This document shows, piece by piece, positions 56,718-64,000 of a stretch of 64,000 bases of DNA (position 1 is the first letter of the stretch; each line of letters begins with the position of its first letter). The stretch covers positions 310,001 through 374,000 of the forward strand of contig NZ_JAHVAI010000001.1 of NCBI RefSeq assembly GCF_019264375.1. Reading direction: 5' to 3'. The notes under the pieces were generated by a model that worked only from the letters and a program-made list of their open reading frames with translations, searched no databases and was not told where the DNA came from. Position numbers and translations under genes: made by a program. The DNA comes from Sedimentimonas flavescens (GTDB lineage: Bacteria > Pseudomonadota > Alphaproteobacteria > Rhodobacterales > Rhodobacteraceae).

Positions 56718-58148
56718 TCAGCCGCCGAACCAGACCTGCCACAGGCCCGCCGCCCAAAGCATCAGGCTGAGCGTGATCATCAAAAGCCCGAGCCCGAACT
56801 TGTCGCGCAGCGCGAAAACGATCGGATCGTAATCCTGCCTGCCATACCAGCCAAGCGCGACCATCCGGATCAGCCACCAGGCAATCGGGATCAGCGCGAC
56901 CCACAAGAGCCATGTGTCGGGGTAAAGCAGCCGCGCCTGATCCGAGAACGAATAGAGGAAGAAGATCAGGAGCGCGCCGAAAACGCCGATCCCGGCTAAG
57001 TTGAGCAGATCGCCCCGGTCCGCCCGGCCATAGCCACGGCCCGGCAGGCGTTCGTCACTGGTGGCAAGGGTCAGCTCGGTCAGGCGCTTGACGCAACCAA
57101 GCGTCAGGAACACCGGGAAGACGAAGATCAGCATGTAACTTGAGACATCGACCTTTGCCGCTGCGGCGCCCGCCACCACACGGATCGTGTAAAGCCCAGC
57201 CAGCGTCGTGATATCCACCCACCGCATCCGCTTGAGTTTGAGCGAATAGGCCAGCGACGTGATCATGTACAGGATGATCACCCCCAGGAACCACGGGTTC
57301 AGCACCGCCGCGATCCCAATGGCCAGCGTCGCCAGCCCCAGACAGGTCATCATGCCCACCGATATGGGCACCGCGCCGCGCGCGAAGGGGCGGCGCTTTT
57401 TCGTGGGGTGCAGCCGGTCAGCCTCAAGATCGAGAAGATCGTTGACGATATAGATCGACGAGGCTGCCGCCGAGAACGCCACGATCCCCAGAAGGATCAG
57501 CCCGAAGGTCGCCAGATCGAAGCGGTGCGACGCGATCAGCGGCAGGAACAGCAGGATGTTCTTGACCCATTGGTGCGGCCGCAGCGCCTTGATCAACGCC
57601 TGTCCCGACCAGGCGCCGGGCAGGTTGACGATATTCTTGCCCTCCTCCGCCAGACGGCGCGAGGCAGGCACGTCGCCAACCACCAGCGCATTCTCGGCAT
57701 GGGACCAGATCGCCATATCGGTGGCTTCGTTGCCGGCATAGTCGAAGCCGCCCTCGCCGAAAGCCTCGACCAGTGCCTCGGCCTTGCGTGCGCCCTTGAG
57801 GTTGGTCACCCCGTCCGACGCGAAAACCCGTGCCGACAGGCCGTAGTGCTCGGCCAGTTCCTGCACCTGCCGCCGATCCGAGGCCGAGGCCAGAACAACC
57901 TCGCGCCCCTCGCTCGTGGAATGCAGCGCAAGCTCGGCCACCGCCGGGTTGACCGGCATCAGATCAAGGCGCAGATGCACAATGTCGGCCAGCTCGGCCT
58001 TCAGCCGCGCGGGATCGCGCAAAAATCGCAGCGCCTTGAGGGTCGCGATCGGGTCGCGCCCAAGCCCTGCCCAGAATGCCTCGAACAAAAGATCGGTTTT
58101 CAAAAATGTGCCGTCGATATCCAGCACCAACGGCTTCAGATCGGCCAT
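56718..58148 (-). CDS. HAD hydrolase fused to UbiA-type polyprenyl-phosphate phosphoribosyltransferase
   Basis: Two-domain protein (476 aa). Residues 1-190 are a HAD phosphatase (VLDIDGTFLKTD, VLASASDRRQV). Residues about 200-476 are a UbiA prenyltransferase with NDLLDLEADRLHPTKKRRPFARG and YSLKLKRMRWVDITTLAGLYTIRV, the DPPR synthase pattern. By homology it makes polyprenyl-phosphate 5-phosphoribose from PRPP and then dephosphorylates it, both steps supplied in one polypeptide, giving the substrate of DprE1. Leftward, convergent with dprE2, and 2 bp after the lytic transglycosylase gene. AAGGAT precedes the ATG. Confidence 0.82.
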   Translation of the reverse strand: MADLKPLVLDIDGTFLKTDLLFEAFWAGLGRDPIATLKALRFLRDPARLKAELADIVHLRLDLMPVNPAVAELALHSTSEGREVVLASASDRRQVQELAEHYGLSARVFASDGVTNLKGARKAEALVEAFGEGGFDYAGNEATDMAIWSHAENALVVGDVPASRRLAEEGKNIVNLPGAWSGQALIKALRPHQWVKNILLFLPLIASHRFDLATFGLILLGIVAFSAAASSIYIVNDLLDLEADRLHPTKKRRPFARGAVPISVGMMTCLGLATLAIGIAAVLNPWFLGVIILYMITSLAYSLKLKRMRWVDITTLAGLYTIRVVAGAAAAKVDVSSYMLIFVFPVFLTLGCVKRLTELTLATSDERLPGRGYGRADRGDLLNLAGIGVFGALLIFFLYSFSDQARLLYPDTWLLWVALIPIAWWLIRMVALGWYGRQDYDPIVFALRDKFGLGLLMITLSLMLWAAGLWQVWFGG

Positions 58149-58150
58149 TA

Positions 58151-59005
58151 CTATCCTTTCACGGCGAACACACAGCCGTCGGTCACAAGCTCGGGCGGCG
58201 TCAGACACAGGCCCCGGGCCACCTGCCAGGCGGCAAGCACCTTGGGCACGTAATCGCGCGTCTCGGCATAGGGCGGCACACCACCGTTGTTCTTCACCGC
58301 ATTCTCGCCGGCGTTATAAGCGGCGATCACCATCAGCGGATCGCGGTCGAATTCCTTCATCAGCCAGTCGAGATAGGCCACCCCGCCGCGGATGTTCTGC
58401 ATCGGGTCCTTGCTGTTGGCCACGTTGAAGCGCTTGGCCGTCGCGGGGATCAACTGCATAAGACCCACGGCCCCGGCCTTCGAGACCGCCTCGGCCCGAC
58501 CACCGGATTCGGTCGAGATCACCGCCAGCACCAGCGCAGGCGAAACCTCGGTGCCGATCGTGGCGGCCAGAATATCCTGCCCGTGGCGTTGCGCGATGTC
58601 CTGAAGATGCGCCAGCCGCGGTGCGCGAACAGATTGCCCGTCGGGTCCCGCGCTCAGCACATCAAGTGCCTGCGGAAAGCGCCCGTCCCGCTCATTGATG
58701 CGCGGCGAAATGGCGTTCCAGAACCAGGCATAACTGGTCGGCCCCTTGGGCTTGCCGGATGCCCCGTCACCCGTCGGCGGCGGGCGGCGCACCGGAACGA
58801 AGGGCTTGGCAGCCGCCACCTCAAGCGCGCGGCGCTGCTCTTCGGGGTCGATCTGGATGGTGATGAAGCGTTTCGTTCCCGGCGCCGGCGGCACGACGCG
58901 CTTGGGCTTGATCTCATTGACCTGGGCCGGAGCCGTTTCGGCATGCATCGGGGCGGCAGCAAGGGCCGTGCAGATCGCCACTGTCATTGCCCCTAAGATG
59001 CGCAT
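58151..59005 (-). CDS. lytic transglycosylase (SLT domain)
   Basis: Periplasmic peptidoglycan lytic transglycosylase (284 aa). The signal peptide MRILGAMTVAICTALAAAP is cut near MHA, and a Pro-rich spacer (about 25-95) precedes the SLT catalytic domain with Glu in ISTESGGRAEAV, GLMQLIPATAKRFNV and VIAAYNAGENAV. It may open the wall for the pilus or envelope machinery nearby. It is leftward and 2 bp before the HAD-UbiA gene. The start could also be the second ATG five codons on. Confidence 0.87.
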   Translation of the reverse strand: MRILGAMTVAICTALAAAPMHAETAPAQVNEIKPKRVVPPAPGTKRFITIQIDPEEQRRALEVAAAKPFVPVRRPPPTGDGASGKPKGPTSYAWFWNAISPRINERDGRFPQALDVLSAGPDGQSVRAPRLAHLQDIAQRHGQDILAATIGTEVSPALVLAVISTESGGRAEAVSKAGAVGLMQLIPATAKRFNVANSKDPMQNIRGGVAYLDWLMKEFDRDPLMVIAAYNAGENAVKNNGGVPPYAETRDYVPKVLAAWQVARGLCLTPPELVTDGCVFAVKG

Positions 59006-59353
59006 GTGCGCCACCCTGCCCCGCCCGCAATCAAGTCTTTGCAAGAGTTATTCAAGAATCTGCCGGCAAAATCCAGAAAAAGGCATCGAATAACGACGAT
59101 TCGACGGGTGATTCTGCGTTTTCGCAACAGTATCCAACTGCGTTCAAACGTGTTTTTCGTATTTTTTTTATCTGATATTTCAATTACTTAAACGCATGAT
59201 CACGAGAAGATTAACACTTCGCAAAATGACCAAAAGTCCGCCCAAATCCCGCCACGATCCGGGGGCCTTATTAGCCCATACCGCGATGCAACGGACCAAG
59301 TTCAGAGGTGGATCCAGCGTGGCGCGGAAGGAACCAGACCCAAGGAGAGACCT
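59006..59353. promoter_or_regulatory. divergent, AT-rich promoter region between the transglycosylase and flp pilins
   Basis: A 348-bp gap without a convincing gene. A markedly AT-rich stretch (59153-59195) with a run of eight T and TCTGATATTTCAATTACTTAAA stands out in this GC-rich genome. At 59237-59247 the motif TCCGCCCAAAT with CGCCA shortly after matches motifs upstream of the arabinose cassette and cpaE. AAGGAGAG just before 59354 is the pilin ribosome site. Confidence 0.6.
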
Positions 59354-59545
59354 ATGAAACTGTTCAAACTGACCCGCAAGTTCCACAACGAAGAAGACGG
59401 CGCTGTGACCGTTGACTGGGTTGTGCTGACCGCCGCCATCGTCGGCATCGGCGCCTTCGCCCTCTCGCTGATCCGCACCGAGACCCGTGAGTTGGCCACC
59501 AACATCGCCGACTACATCGGTTCGCAGAGCGTCTCGAGCCAGTAA
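59354..59545 (+). CDS. flp: Flp/Fap-type pilin, first copy
   Basis: Pre-pilin of the Tad pilus (63 aa). A basic leader (MKLFKLTRKFHNEEDG) ends at the glycine cleaved by the prepilin peptidase. The hydrophobic pilin helix AVTVDWVVLTAAIVGIG follows, then a short hydrophilic end. At +5/+6 after the cleavage glycine it has Asp-Trp instead of the usual Glu-Tyr of Flp pilins. A strong AAGGAGAG ribosome site and a downstream terminator imply a high-level single-gene message. Confidence 0.85.
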   Translation: MKLFKLTRKFHNEEDGAVTVDWVVLTAAIVGIGAFALSLIRTETRELATNIADYIGSQSVSSQ

Positions 59546-59567
59546 TTCGCTCGCAGAGATTACCTCG

Positions 59568-59602
59568 GAGAGGCCGCGCATCTGCGCGGCCTTCTCTATT
59601 TC
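59568..59602 (+). terminator. terminator after the first pilin
   Basis: Nine-base-pair stem GGCCGCGCA / TGCGCGGCC with a TC centre, continuing outwards as GAGA...TCTC, then TATTTC. It uncouples the first pilin from the genes that follow. Confidence 0.82.
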
Positions 59603-59749
59603 TGCGTGGGCGGATGGGTGATCGGAGCAGCAGGGCAGAGCGGCGCTTTGCGCGGTCTTTTCCTCATATACGCCCCATTTTCGCCCTCAATTACCTTTAG
59701 AACCGATCGAACAACCCTGATGAACGCCATTTGGCAGGAGTTAACCGTG

Positions 59750-59959
59750 ATGACCAATGTCATCTTGAAAAGCCTACGCCGCCGGAGCCGCGACGAAGAT
59801 GGTGCGGTCACCGTCGACTGGGTCGTGCTGACGGCAGCCATCGTGGCGCTCGGGGGCGTCTTCGGAGGTATGATCGGCAAGCAGACCGGCATTCTGGGGA
59901 ATGCGATCGGCAGCTTTATCGGCTCGGTCGAGGTTCCCTCGGCGAACAGCAACGGCTGA
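59750..59959 (+). CDS. Flp/Fap-type pilin, second copy
   Basis: Second pilin-like protein (69 aa) with a longer basic leader (MTNVILKSLRRRSRDEDG) and the same core AVTVDWVVLTAAIV as the first, but a glycine-rich C-terminus. Codon use in the shared core differs, so the match is protein-level conservation, not a recent duplication. AGGAG lies about 9 bases before the ATG at 59750; a possible upstream ATG (59720) lacks a ribosome site. It may be a minor or alternative pilin. Confidence 0.78.
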   Translation: MTNVILKSLRRRSRDEDGAVTVDWVVLTAAIVALGGVFGGMIGKQTGILGNAIGSFIGSVEVPSANSNG

Positions 59960-60043
59960 ACGGGCCATTCAGTATCGGTCGCGCGGCGGCCTGAGTAGTA
60001 TTCGGGGGCACCGCGAGCGCCCCCACCAAGAGAGGAACGGAAT

Positions 60044-60913
60044 ATGCGTCTGATCGTTGGTCTTGTTCTGGCCGCCGGCGTGGGTCTGGGAGGCGTTGCC
60101 GTTTACATGGCGCAGGGGCAGATCGCCCAGTTTCAACAGGAGCGCGACTACCTTGTCGCTGCACAGGCTAAGGCACCCAGGCTTGCCGACGTCGTCGTGG
60201 TCAAGCGCCAGCTCAAATATGGCGAGCGCTTCTCTGCGGCCGATCTCGAAGTAATCAAGGTGCAAGCCGGCAAGACGCCCGAAGGAACCTTCAGCCGCAT
60301 CTCGGCTCCGCAGGGAACCCCCGAGGCCGCGGCCGCTGTTTTCCTGGACGGCGAAACCCGCCCGCGCTCGGCGATGCGTACCTATGAGGCCAATGAACCG
60401 CTTCTGGCCAAGAAGGTTACCGACGCCGGCACGGATGCCGGGATCCTCGCGAATCTGTCGGCGGATATGCGCGCCTTCACGATCCGCGTCGATGTCAGCT
60501 CCGGCGTGTCAGGTTTCCTGCGTCCCGGCGACCTGGTTGACGTCTACTGGTCGGGCGCAATCGGCGATCAGCCGGTGACCAAGCTGATCCATCCGAACCT
60601 GCGCCTGATCGCCATCGACCAGAGCGCGGACGCCGACCGCTCCGAAGAGACCCTCATTGCACGCACCGTCACTGCGGAAGTCACCCCCGAGCAGGTGGCA
60701 GCGCTGACGCTGGCGCAATCGACCGGGCGGCTGACGCTGTCGCTGCTTGGCCGCAACAACACCGCATCGGCGGGCCCAATTGAAATCGACCGCGACAGCC
60801 TTCTCGGAATCGAGCAAGCCGAGGTGGTGAAAGTCGACGCGCCCAAGGTTTGCACCGTCAAGACCCGTCGCGGCAACGAAATCGTCGAGACCCCGATTCC
60901 CTGCACCAACTGA
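60044..60913 (+). CDS. cpaB: Tad pilus assembly protein CpaB/RcpC
   Basis: Periplasmic SAF-domain protein of the Tad secretin complex (289 aa). One N-terminal helix (MRLIVGLVLAAGVGLGGVAVY) precedes the SAF domain (VVVVKRQLKYGERFSAADLEVIKV) and the RcpC fold with FTIRVDVSSGVSGFLRPGDLVDVYW. AGAGAGG upstream; it begins 84 bp after the second pilin. Confidence 0.92.
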   Translation: MRLIVGLVLAAGVGLGGVAVYMAQGQIAQFQQERDYLVAAQAKAPRLADVVVVKRQLKYGERFSAADLEVIKVQAGKTPEGTFSRISAPQGTPEAAAAVFLDGETRPRSAMRTYEANEPLLAKKVTDAGTDAGILANLSADMRAFTIRVDVSSGVSGFLRPGDLVDVYWSGAIGDQPVTKLIHPNLRLIAIDQSADADRSEETLIARTVTAEVTPEQVAALTLAQSTGRLTLSLLGRNNTASAGPIEIDRDSLLGIEQAEVVKVDAPKVCTVKTRRGNEIVETPIPCTN

Positions 60914-61105
60914 GGTAAAAATACCCTGTTGGTGTGGGTTCCATGCAGCACAAACACACGAAACCACATGAATCTCGGCCTACAATGGGTTGATTATTGC
61001 AAAATTTCGTGAAGTGCCGCATGGTCTGGGAAAACTTGACATCAACTCACCCAAAACGGGCAACAAGACCTGTGGCAGGTGCGTGATCGGAGAGGCAGGA
61101 TCACA

Positions 61106-62533
61106 ATGAATATAAAAAGCTTTGTTAAGGCATGCCTGCTGGGGACCGCGCTTGGCGTCGCAATTCTTGCGCCTGTCAACGCGGAAACTTTGCGTGTCAT
61201 GTCGGGTTCGGCGTCGAGCCCGCTCAATGTTCCCATGAACCGCGCCGTCGTGGTGGAAAGCGATCAGCCCTTTGCTGAACTCTCCATCGCCAACCCTGGC
61301 ATTGCGGACATTACCACCCTTTCGGATCGCACGATCTATGTGCTCGGCAAGGTGCCGGGACGGACCACGATGACGATCCTCGGGCCGGACGGAAAGCTGA
61401 TCTCGAACGTCGAGGTTCAGGTGACCCCGGACATCGCCGAGTTCAAAGAGCGTCTGCAGCAGATCCTCCCCGGCGAAAAGATCGAAGTGCGCACCGCCAA
61501 TGACGGCATCGTGCTTTCGGGGACGGTGTCCTCGATCACCAAGCTCGATCGGGCGCTGGACCTGGCCCGCCGCTATGCGGGCGACCGCGTGTCGAACCTG
61601 ATGATGGTCGGCGGCACCCAGCAGGTCATGCTCAAGGTGCGCTTCGCTGAGATGCAGCGCGCCGTGTCGAAAAACCTCGCCGCCTCGCTTGGCGTGCGCG
61701 GCACGGTCGGCGGCGGCTCGGCCGAGACCGGCACGATCATCGGCACCGGCAACTTTACCGCCGAGGGCGCCCTTGAAAACGCCTTTGACAACGGCATCCT
61801 GCCGGTCGACCCGAACAAGACCGGCGCGCTTGGTCTTGGCTTCACCGCTGGCAACCTCGAATTCGCCGTTCTGCTCGAAGCCCTTGAATCCAAAGGTGTC
61901 GTGCGCACGCTGGCCGAACCGAACCTGACGGCGCTTTCTGGCCAGCAGGCCAAGTTCCTCGCGGGCGGCGAATATCCGATCCCAGTCGTAGATGACACCG
62001 GCGTGTCGATCGAATACAAACCCTTCGGCGTCGAGATGGCCTTTACGCCGCGCGTCGTCGATGGCGACCTGATCAACCTTGAAATCGCGGCCGCGGTCTC
62101 GGCGATCGACACCACGGTGACGATGTCGTCGGGCGGCTTCTCGGTCAACGCGTTCAAGCGCCGCGAAACCTCGACCACGGTCGAGATGCGCGACGGCGAG
62201 AGCTTCGCGATCGCGGGCCTGCTGCAGGATGACTTCACCGACCTGAACGACCAGATCCCGTGGCTAGGCGATGTGCCGGTGCTCGGGGCGCTGTTCCGCT
62301 CGGCCGAGTACAAGCGCGCGCAGTCGGAACTCGTGATCATCGTCACTCCGCATCTGGTCAGCCCGACCCGCGGTGAGGCCCTTGCCCTGCCGACGGATCG
62401 TGTGCGCCTGCCGTCCGAGGCAGAGCTGTTCCTCTTCGGCAAGACTGCCGGTGACAAGGCGCCGAAGACCGGTGCGGCTGCGGAAGTGGCCAAGCAGGAC
62501 TTCTCGGGCTCCTACGGCTATGTGATGGAGTGA
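61106..62533 (+). CDS. cpaC: Tad pilus secretin CpaC/RcpA
   Basis: Outer-membrane secretin (475 aa) through which the pilus exits. The signal peptide (MNIKSFVKACLLGTALGVAI...APVNA) is followed by an N-terminal BON-like/pilotin region and the secretin domain: VMLKVRFAEMQRAVSKNLAAS, VRTLAEPNLTALSGQ and IPWLGDVPVLGALFRS. It lies 192 bp after cpaB, a gap that includes TTGACA (61036-61041), so it may have its own promoter. Confidence 0.94.
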   Translation: MNIKSFVKACLLGTALGVAILAPVNAETLRVMSGSASSPLNVPMNRAVVVESDQPFAELSIANPGIADITTLSDRTIYVLGKVPGRTTMTILGPDGKLISNVEVQVTPDIAEFKERLQQILPGEKIEVRTANDGIVLSGTVSSITKLDRALDLARRYAGDRVSNLMMVGGTQQVMLKVRFAEMQRAVSKNLAASLGVRGTVGGGSAETGTIIGTGNFTAEGALENAFDNGILPVDPNKTGALGLGFTAGNLEFAVLLEALESKGVVRTLAEPNLTALSGQQAKFLAGGEYPIPVVDDTGVSIEYKPFGVEMAFTPRVVDGDLINLEIAAAVSAIDTTVTMSSGGFSVNAFKRRETSTTVEMRDGESFAIAGLLQDDFTDLNDQIPWLGDVPVLGALFRSAEYKRAQSELVIIVTPHLVSPTRGEALALPTDRVRLPSEAELFLFGKTAGDKAPKTGAAAEVAKQDFSGSYGYVME

Positions 62534-62536
62534 GCT

Positions 62537-63208
62537 ATGCAGATGCAGGATTTGAAAAAGATGCGGATTGCGGGGCTCATGGCCACTGTTCTGGTGCTTG
62601 GCGCCTGTGCGGGCGGCACGCAGCGGTTCTACGCCGAGGCGGGGTCTGAATACGACACCGGCGGCTTCGGTGACGCGACGATGAACAACACCCTGGTGAT
62701 GTCGGGTGAACGCGACTACGTGATCAGCCTCACCAAGAAGTTCGCCGCCGACGTGCAGAACACCGTCAACTTTGCTTTCGACTCGTCGGTCCTCGACGAA
62801 AGCGCCAAAGCGACCCTGCGCAAGCAGGCCGACTGGATCCGCCAATTCCCCGAGATTCGCTTCCGCGTCTACGGACATACCGACCTTGTCGGCTCGAGCG
62901 GCTACAACAAGAGCCTCGGGATGCGCCGCGCACAGGCGGTTGTCGCCTATCTCTCGTCGCAGGGCATCTCGCGCTCGCGCCTCGAGGCGGTCGTTTCCTT
63001 CGGCGAAACACAGCCCCTCGTCTTTACTCAGGCACCGAACGAGCAGAACCGCCGCACGGTGACCGAGGTTTCGGGCTTCGTGGGCAAGGGCAAACCGTCC
63101 GAACTGCACGGCAAATATGCCGAGATCATCTTCCGCGAATACGTCGGAAGCGCGGTTCCCGTTCAGGAAACCGTGCAGCCGAAAGTCGCGGGCGGCTCCG
63201 GCGGCTAA
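62537..63208 (+). CDS. OmpA-family lipoprotein in the Tad locus
   Basis: Predicted outer-membrane lipoprotein (223 aa). A lipobox (VLVLGAC) ends the signal peptide, and the OmpA peptidoglycan-binding domain (about 85-190) has VNFAFDSSVLDESA, YGHTDLVGSSGYNKSLGMRRAQAV and QNRRTV. It starts 3 bp after cpaC, taking the slot where other Tad loci have CpaD, so it may be a pilotin or anchor for the secretin. Confidence 0.92.
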   Translation: MQMQDLKKMRIAGLMATVLVLGACAGGTQRFYAEAGSEYDTGGFGDATMNNTLVMSGERDYVISLTKKFAADVQNTVNFAFDSSVLDESAKATLRKQADWIRQFPEIRFRVYGHTDLVGSSGYNKSLGMRRAQAVVAYLSSQGISRSRLEAVVSFGETQPLVFTQAPNEQNRRTVTEVSGFVGKGKPSELHGKYAEIIFREYVGSAVPVQETVQPKVAGGSGG

Positions 63209-63232
63209 TCTAGCCAGGCATGATCGAAAAGC

Positions 63233-63275
63233 GTTGGGCGGACCTTGGAAACAGGGTCCGCCCATTGCGTTTCAT
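63233..63275 (+). terminator. terminator-like hairpin after the OmpA gene
   Basis: Ten-base-pair stem TGGGCGGACC / GGTCCGCCCA with a ten-base loop (63235-63264), followed by TTGCGTTTC. It is imperfect as an intrinsic terminator but may split the pilus operon. Confidence 0.6.
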
Positions 63276-63461
63276 CGTCTCGGATTACCCCACAATTGGA
63301 ACAATCCGGCCCAAATGTCGCCAAGATTGGCCGCGATCTTAGCCTCTAGCAGGACAGGTGCGACCAGCGAGTCGTATCCGGGTTTGCGTAAGAACCTGGG
63401 CATCCCACGTCATCTCTCCCAGGAGATCGGCCGCAGCCCGCGCATTAAAGGACCAGAGGCA

Positions 63462-64000
63462 ATGAGTGCAGCTCCTCTTCTGAATACCGAACCCGCACCC
63501 ATCGTCGCGTGCACGGTGTCCCGGGATGTCTCGAACTTCGACCTCCTCATCGAGGATATGGAGGTCGAGCTTGGCGAGAACTGGGGCGACATCAGCTTTG
63601 ATGACGCCATATTGTTCTTCTCGCAGCCCGAGGCACAAAAGCTTGAGTTCATCGCGATCGCGATCGACGCCGAGGACGAGGCGCAGATCCCCCGGATCTC
63701 TTCGATCATTTCGACCGCCAAGGCCAAGGGCATCCGGGTGATTCTGATCGCCGAGGAGGTCAGCCCGATCGCGTTGCACCAGCTTCTGCGCCTTGGCGCG
63801 GATGATTTCGTGCCCTACCCGCTTCCCTCGGGCGCCCTGCATGAGGCGATCATCCGCCTCGGCCAGGTGGAGAAGCCCGTCCTTGGCTCGGCCGATTCGG
63901 TCAAGCCGAGCGCGACGGGCGGCCATGATGGTGTCGTGCTTCCGGTGCACGGCCTTGCCGGCGGCGTGGGCGCCACCACCTTCGCGGTCAACCTGGCCTG
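63462..64000 (+). CDS. cpaE: Tad pilus ATPase-like localisation protein CpaE (3' end outside window)
   Basis: MinD/ParA-like protein that positions or drives Tad pilus assembly. The first 180 residues are present. An N-terminal receiver-like domain (FDLLIEDMEVELGENW, LRLGADDFVPYPLPSG) is followed by the deviant Walker A GLAGGVGATTFAVN, in which the lysine of KGGVGKT is Ala, as is usual for CpaE. The remaining C-terminal ATPase lies beyond the right edge. GAGG precedes the ATG. Confidence 0.9.
   Translation, partial: MSAAPLLNTEPAPIVACTVSRDVSNFDLLIEDMEVELGENWGDISFDDAILFFSQPEAQKLEFIAIAIDAEDEAQIPRISSIISTAKAKGIRVILIAEEVSPIALHQLLRLGADDFVPYPLPSGALHEAIIRLGQVEKPVLGSADSVKPSATGGHDGVVLPVHGLAGGVGATTFAVNLA

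Noticed and set aside
59196-59205. CATGATCACG resembling the TCA regulator palindrome upstream of the pilin
   Set aside because: Only the core GATCAC matches, there is no paired copy at 21 bp, and the context is not TCA-related.

Overview
The window is high-GC chromosomal DNA from an alphaproteobacterium of the Rhodobacterales (Rhodobacter/Paracoccus relatives). The evidence is the contiguous TCA cluster interleaved with ethylmalonyl-CoA pathway genes, the ctaC-ctaB-ctaG-ctaE cytochrome oxidase order, an FYDLN-acid small protein and a Tad locus with 'VTVDWVVLTA' pilins. There is no sign of prophage, insertion sequence, CRISPR or rRNA. Nearly every base is in ordinary chromosomal genes.

Region 1 (1-20.1 kb) is a central-carbon supercluster. 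It holds sdhC-sdhD-sdhA (leftward, sdhA cut by the window edge), mesaconyl-CoA hydratase, DUF1737, NnrU-like protein and malyl-CoA thioesterase (leftward), then mdh, sucC, an inserted sulfotransferase, sucD, sucA, a two-lipoyl sucB and lpd (rightward), and a leftward GntR regulator. The regulator gene has one perfect TGTGATCACA palindrome 9 bp before its start codon. Two such palindromes exactly 21 bp apart lie upstream of sdhC and another pair at the same spacing upstream of sucC. This fits an AkgR-type TCA regulon with autoregulation.

Region 2 (20-29 kb) has a metallopeptidase, an FYDLN small protein, tRNA-Ala(GGC), a tctCBA tripartite tricarboxylate transporter, and a divergent tctD-tctE two-component system carrying an extra periplasmic binding protein. 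Region 3 (27.9-46.5 kb) is housekeeping: a variant pyruvate kinase, lysC, ptsP, mtnP-apt, a D-2-hydroxyacid dehydrogenase, an M16 protease, thrC, surf1 and the aa3 oxidase genes. Region 4 (46.6-53.6 kb) carries tldD, dprA, topA and 3-oxoacid CoA-transferase scoAB.

Region 5 (53.7-64 kb) is the most unusual part. A polyprenyl-phosphate arabinose (DprE1/DprE2/UbiA-HAD) cassette with a flippase-like membrane protein and a lytic transglycosylase abuts a Tad/Flp pilus locus (two pilins, cpaB, cpaC, an OmpA lipoprotein, cpaE cut by the right edge). A short motif (TCCG-CCCAA-T followed by CGC-A-G) recurs upstream of the arabinose cassette, the first pilin and cpaE. It suggests, but does not prove, that the two gene sets are co-expressed, possibly for envelope or pilin arabinosylation.
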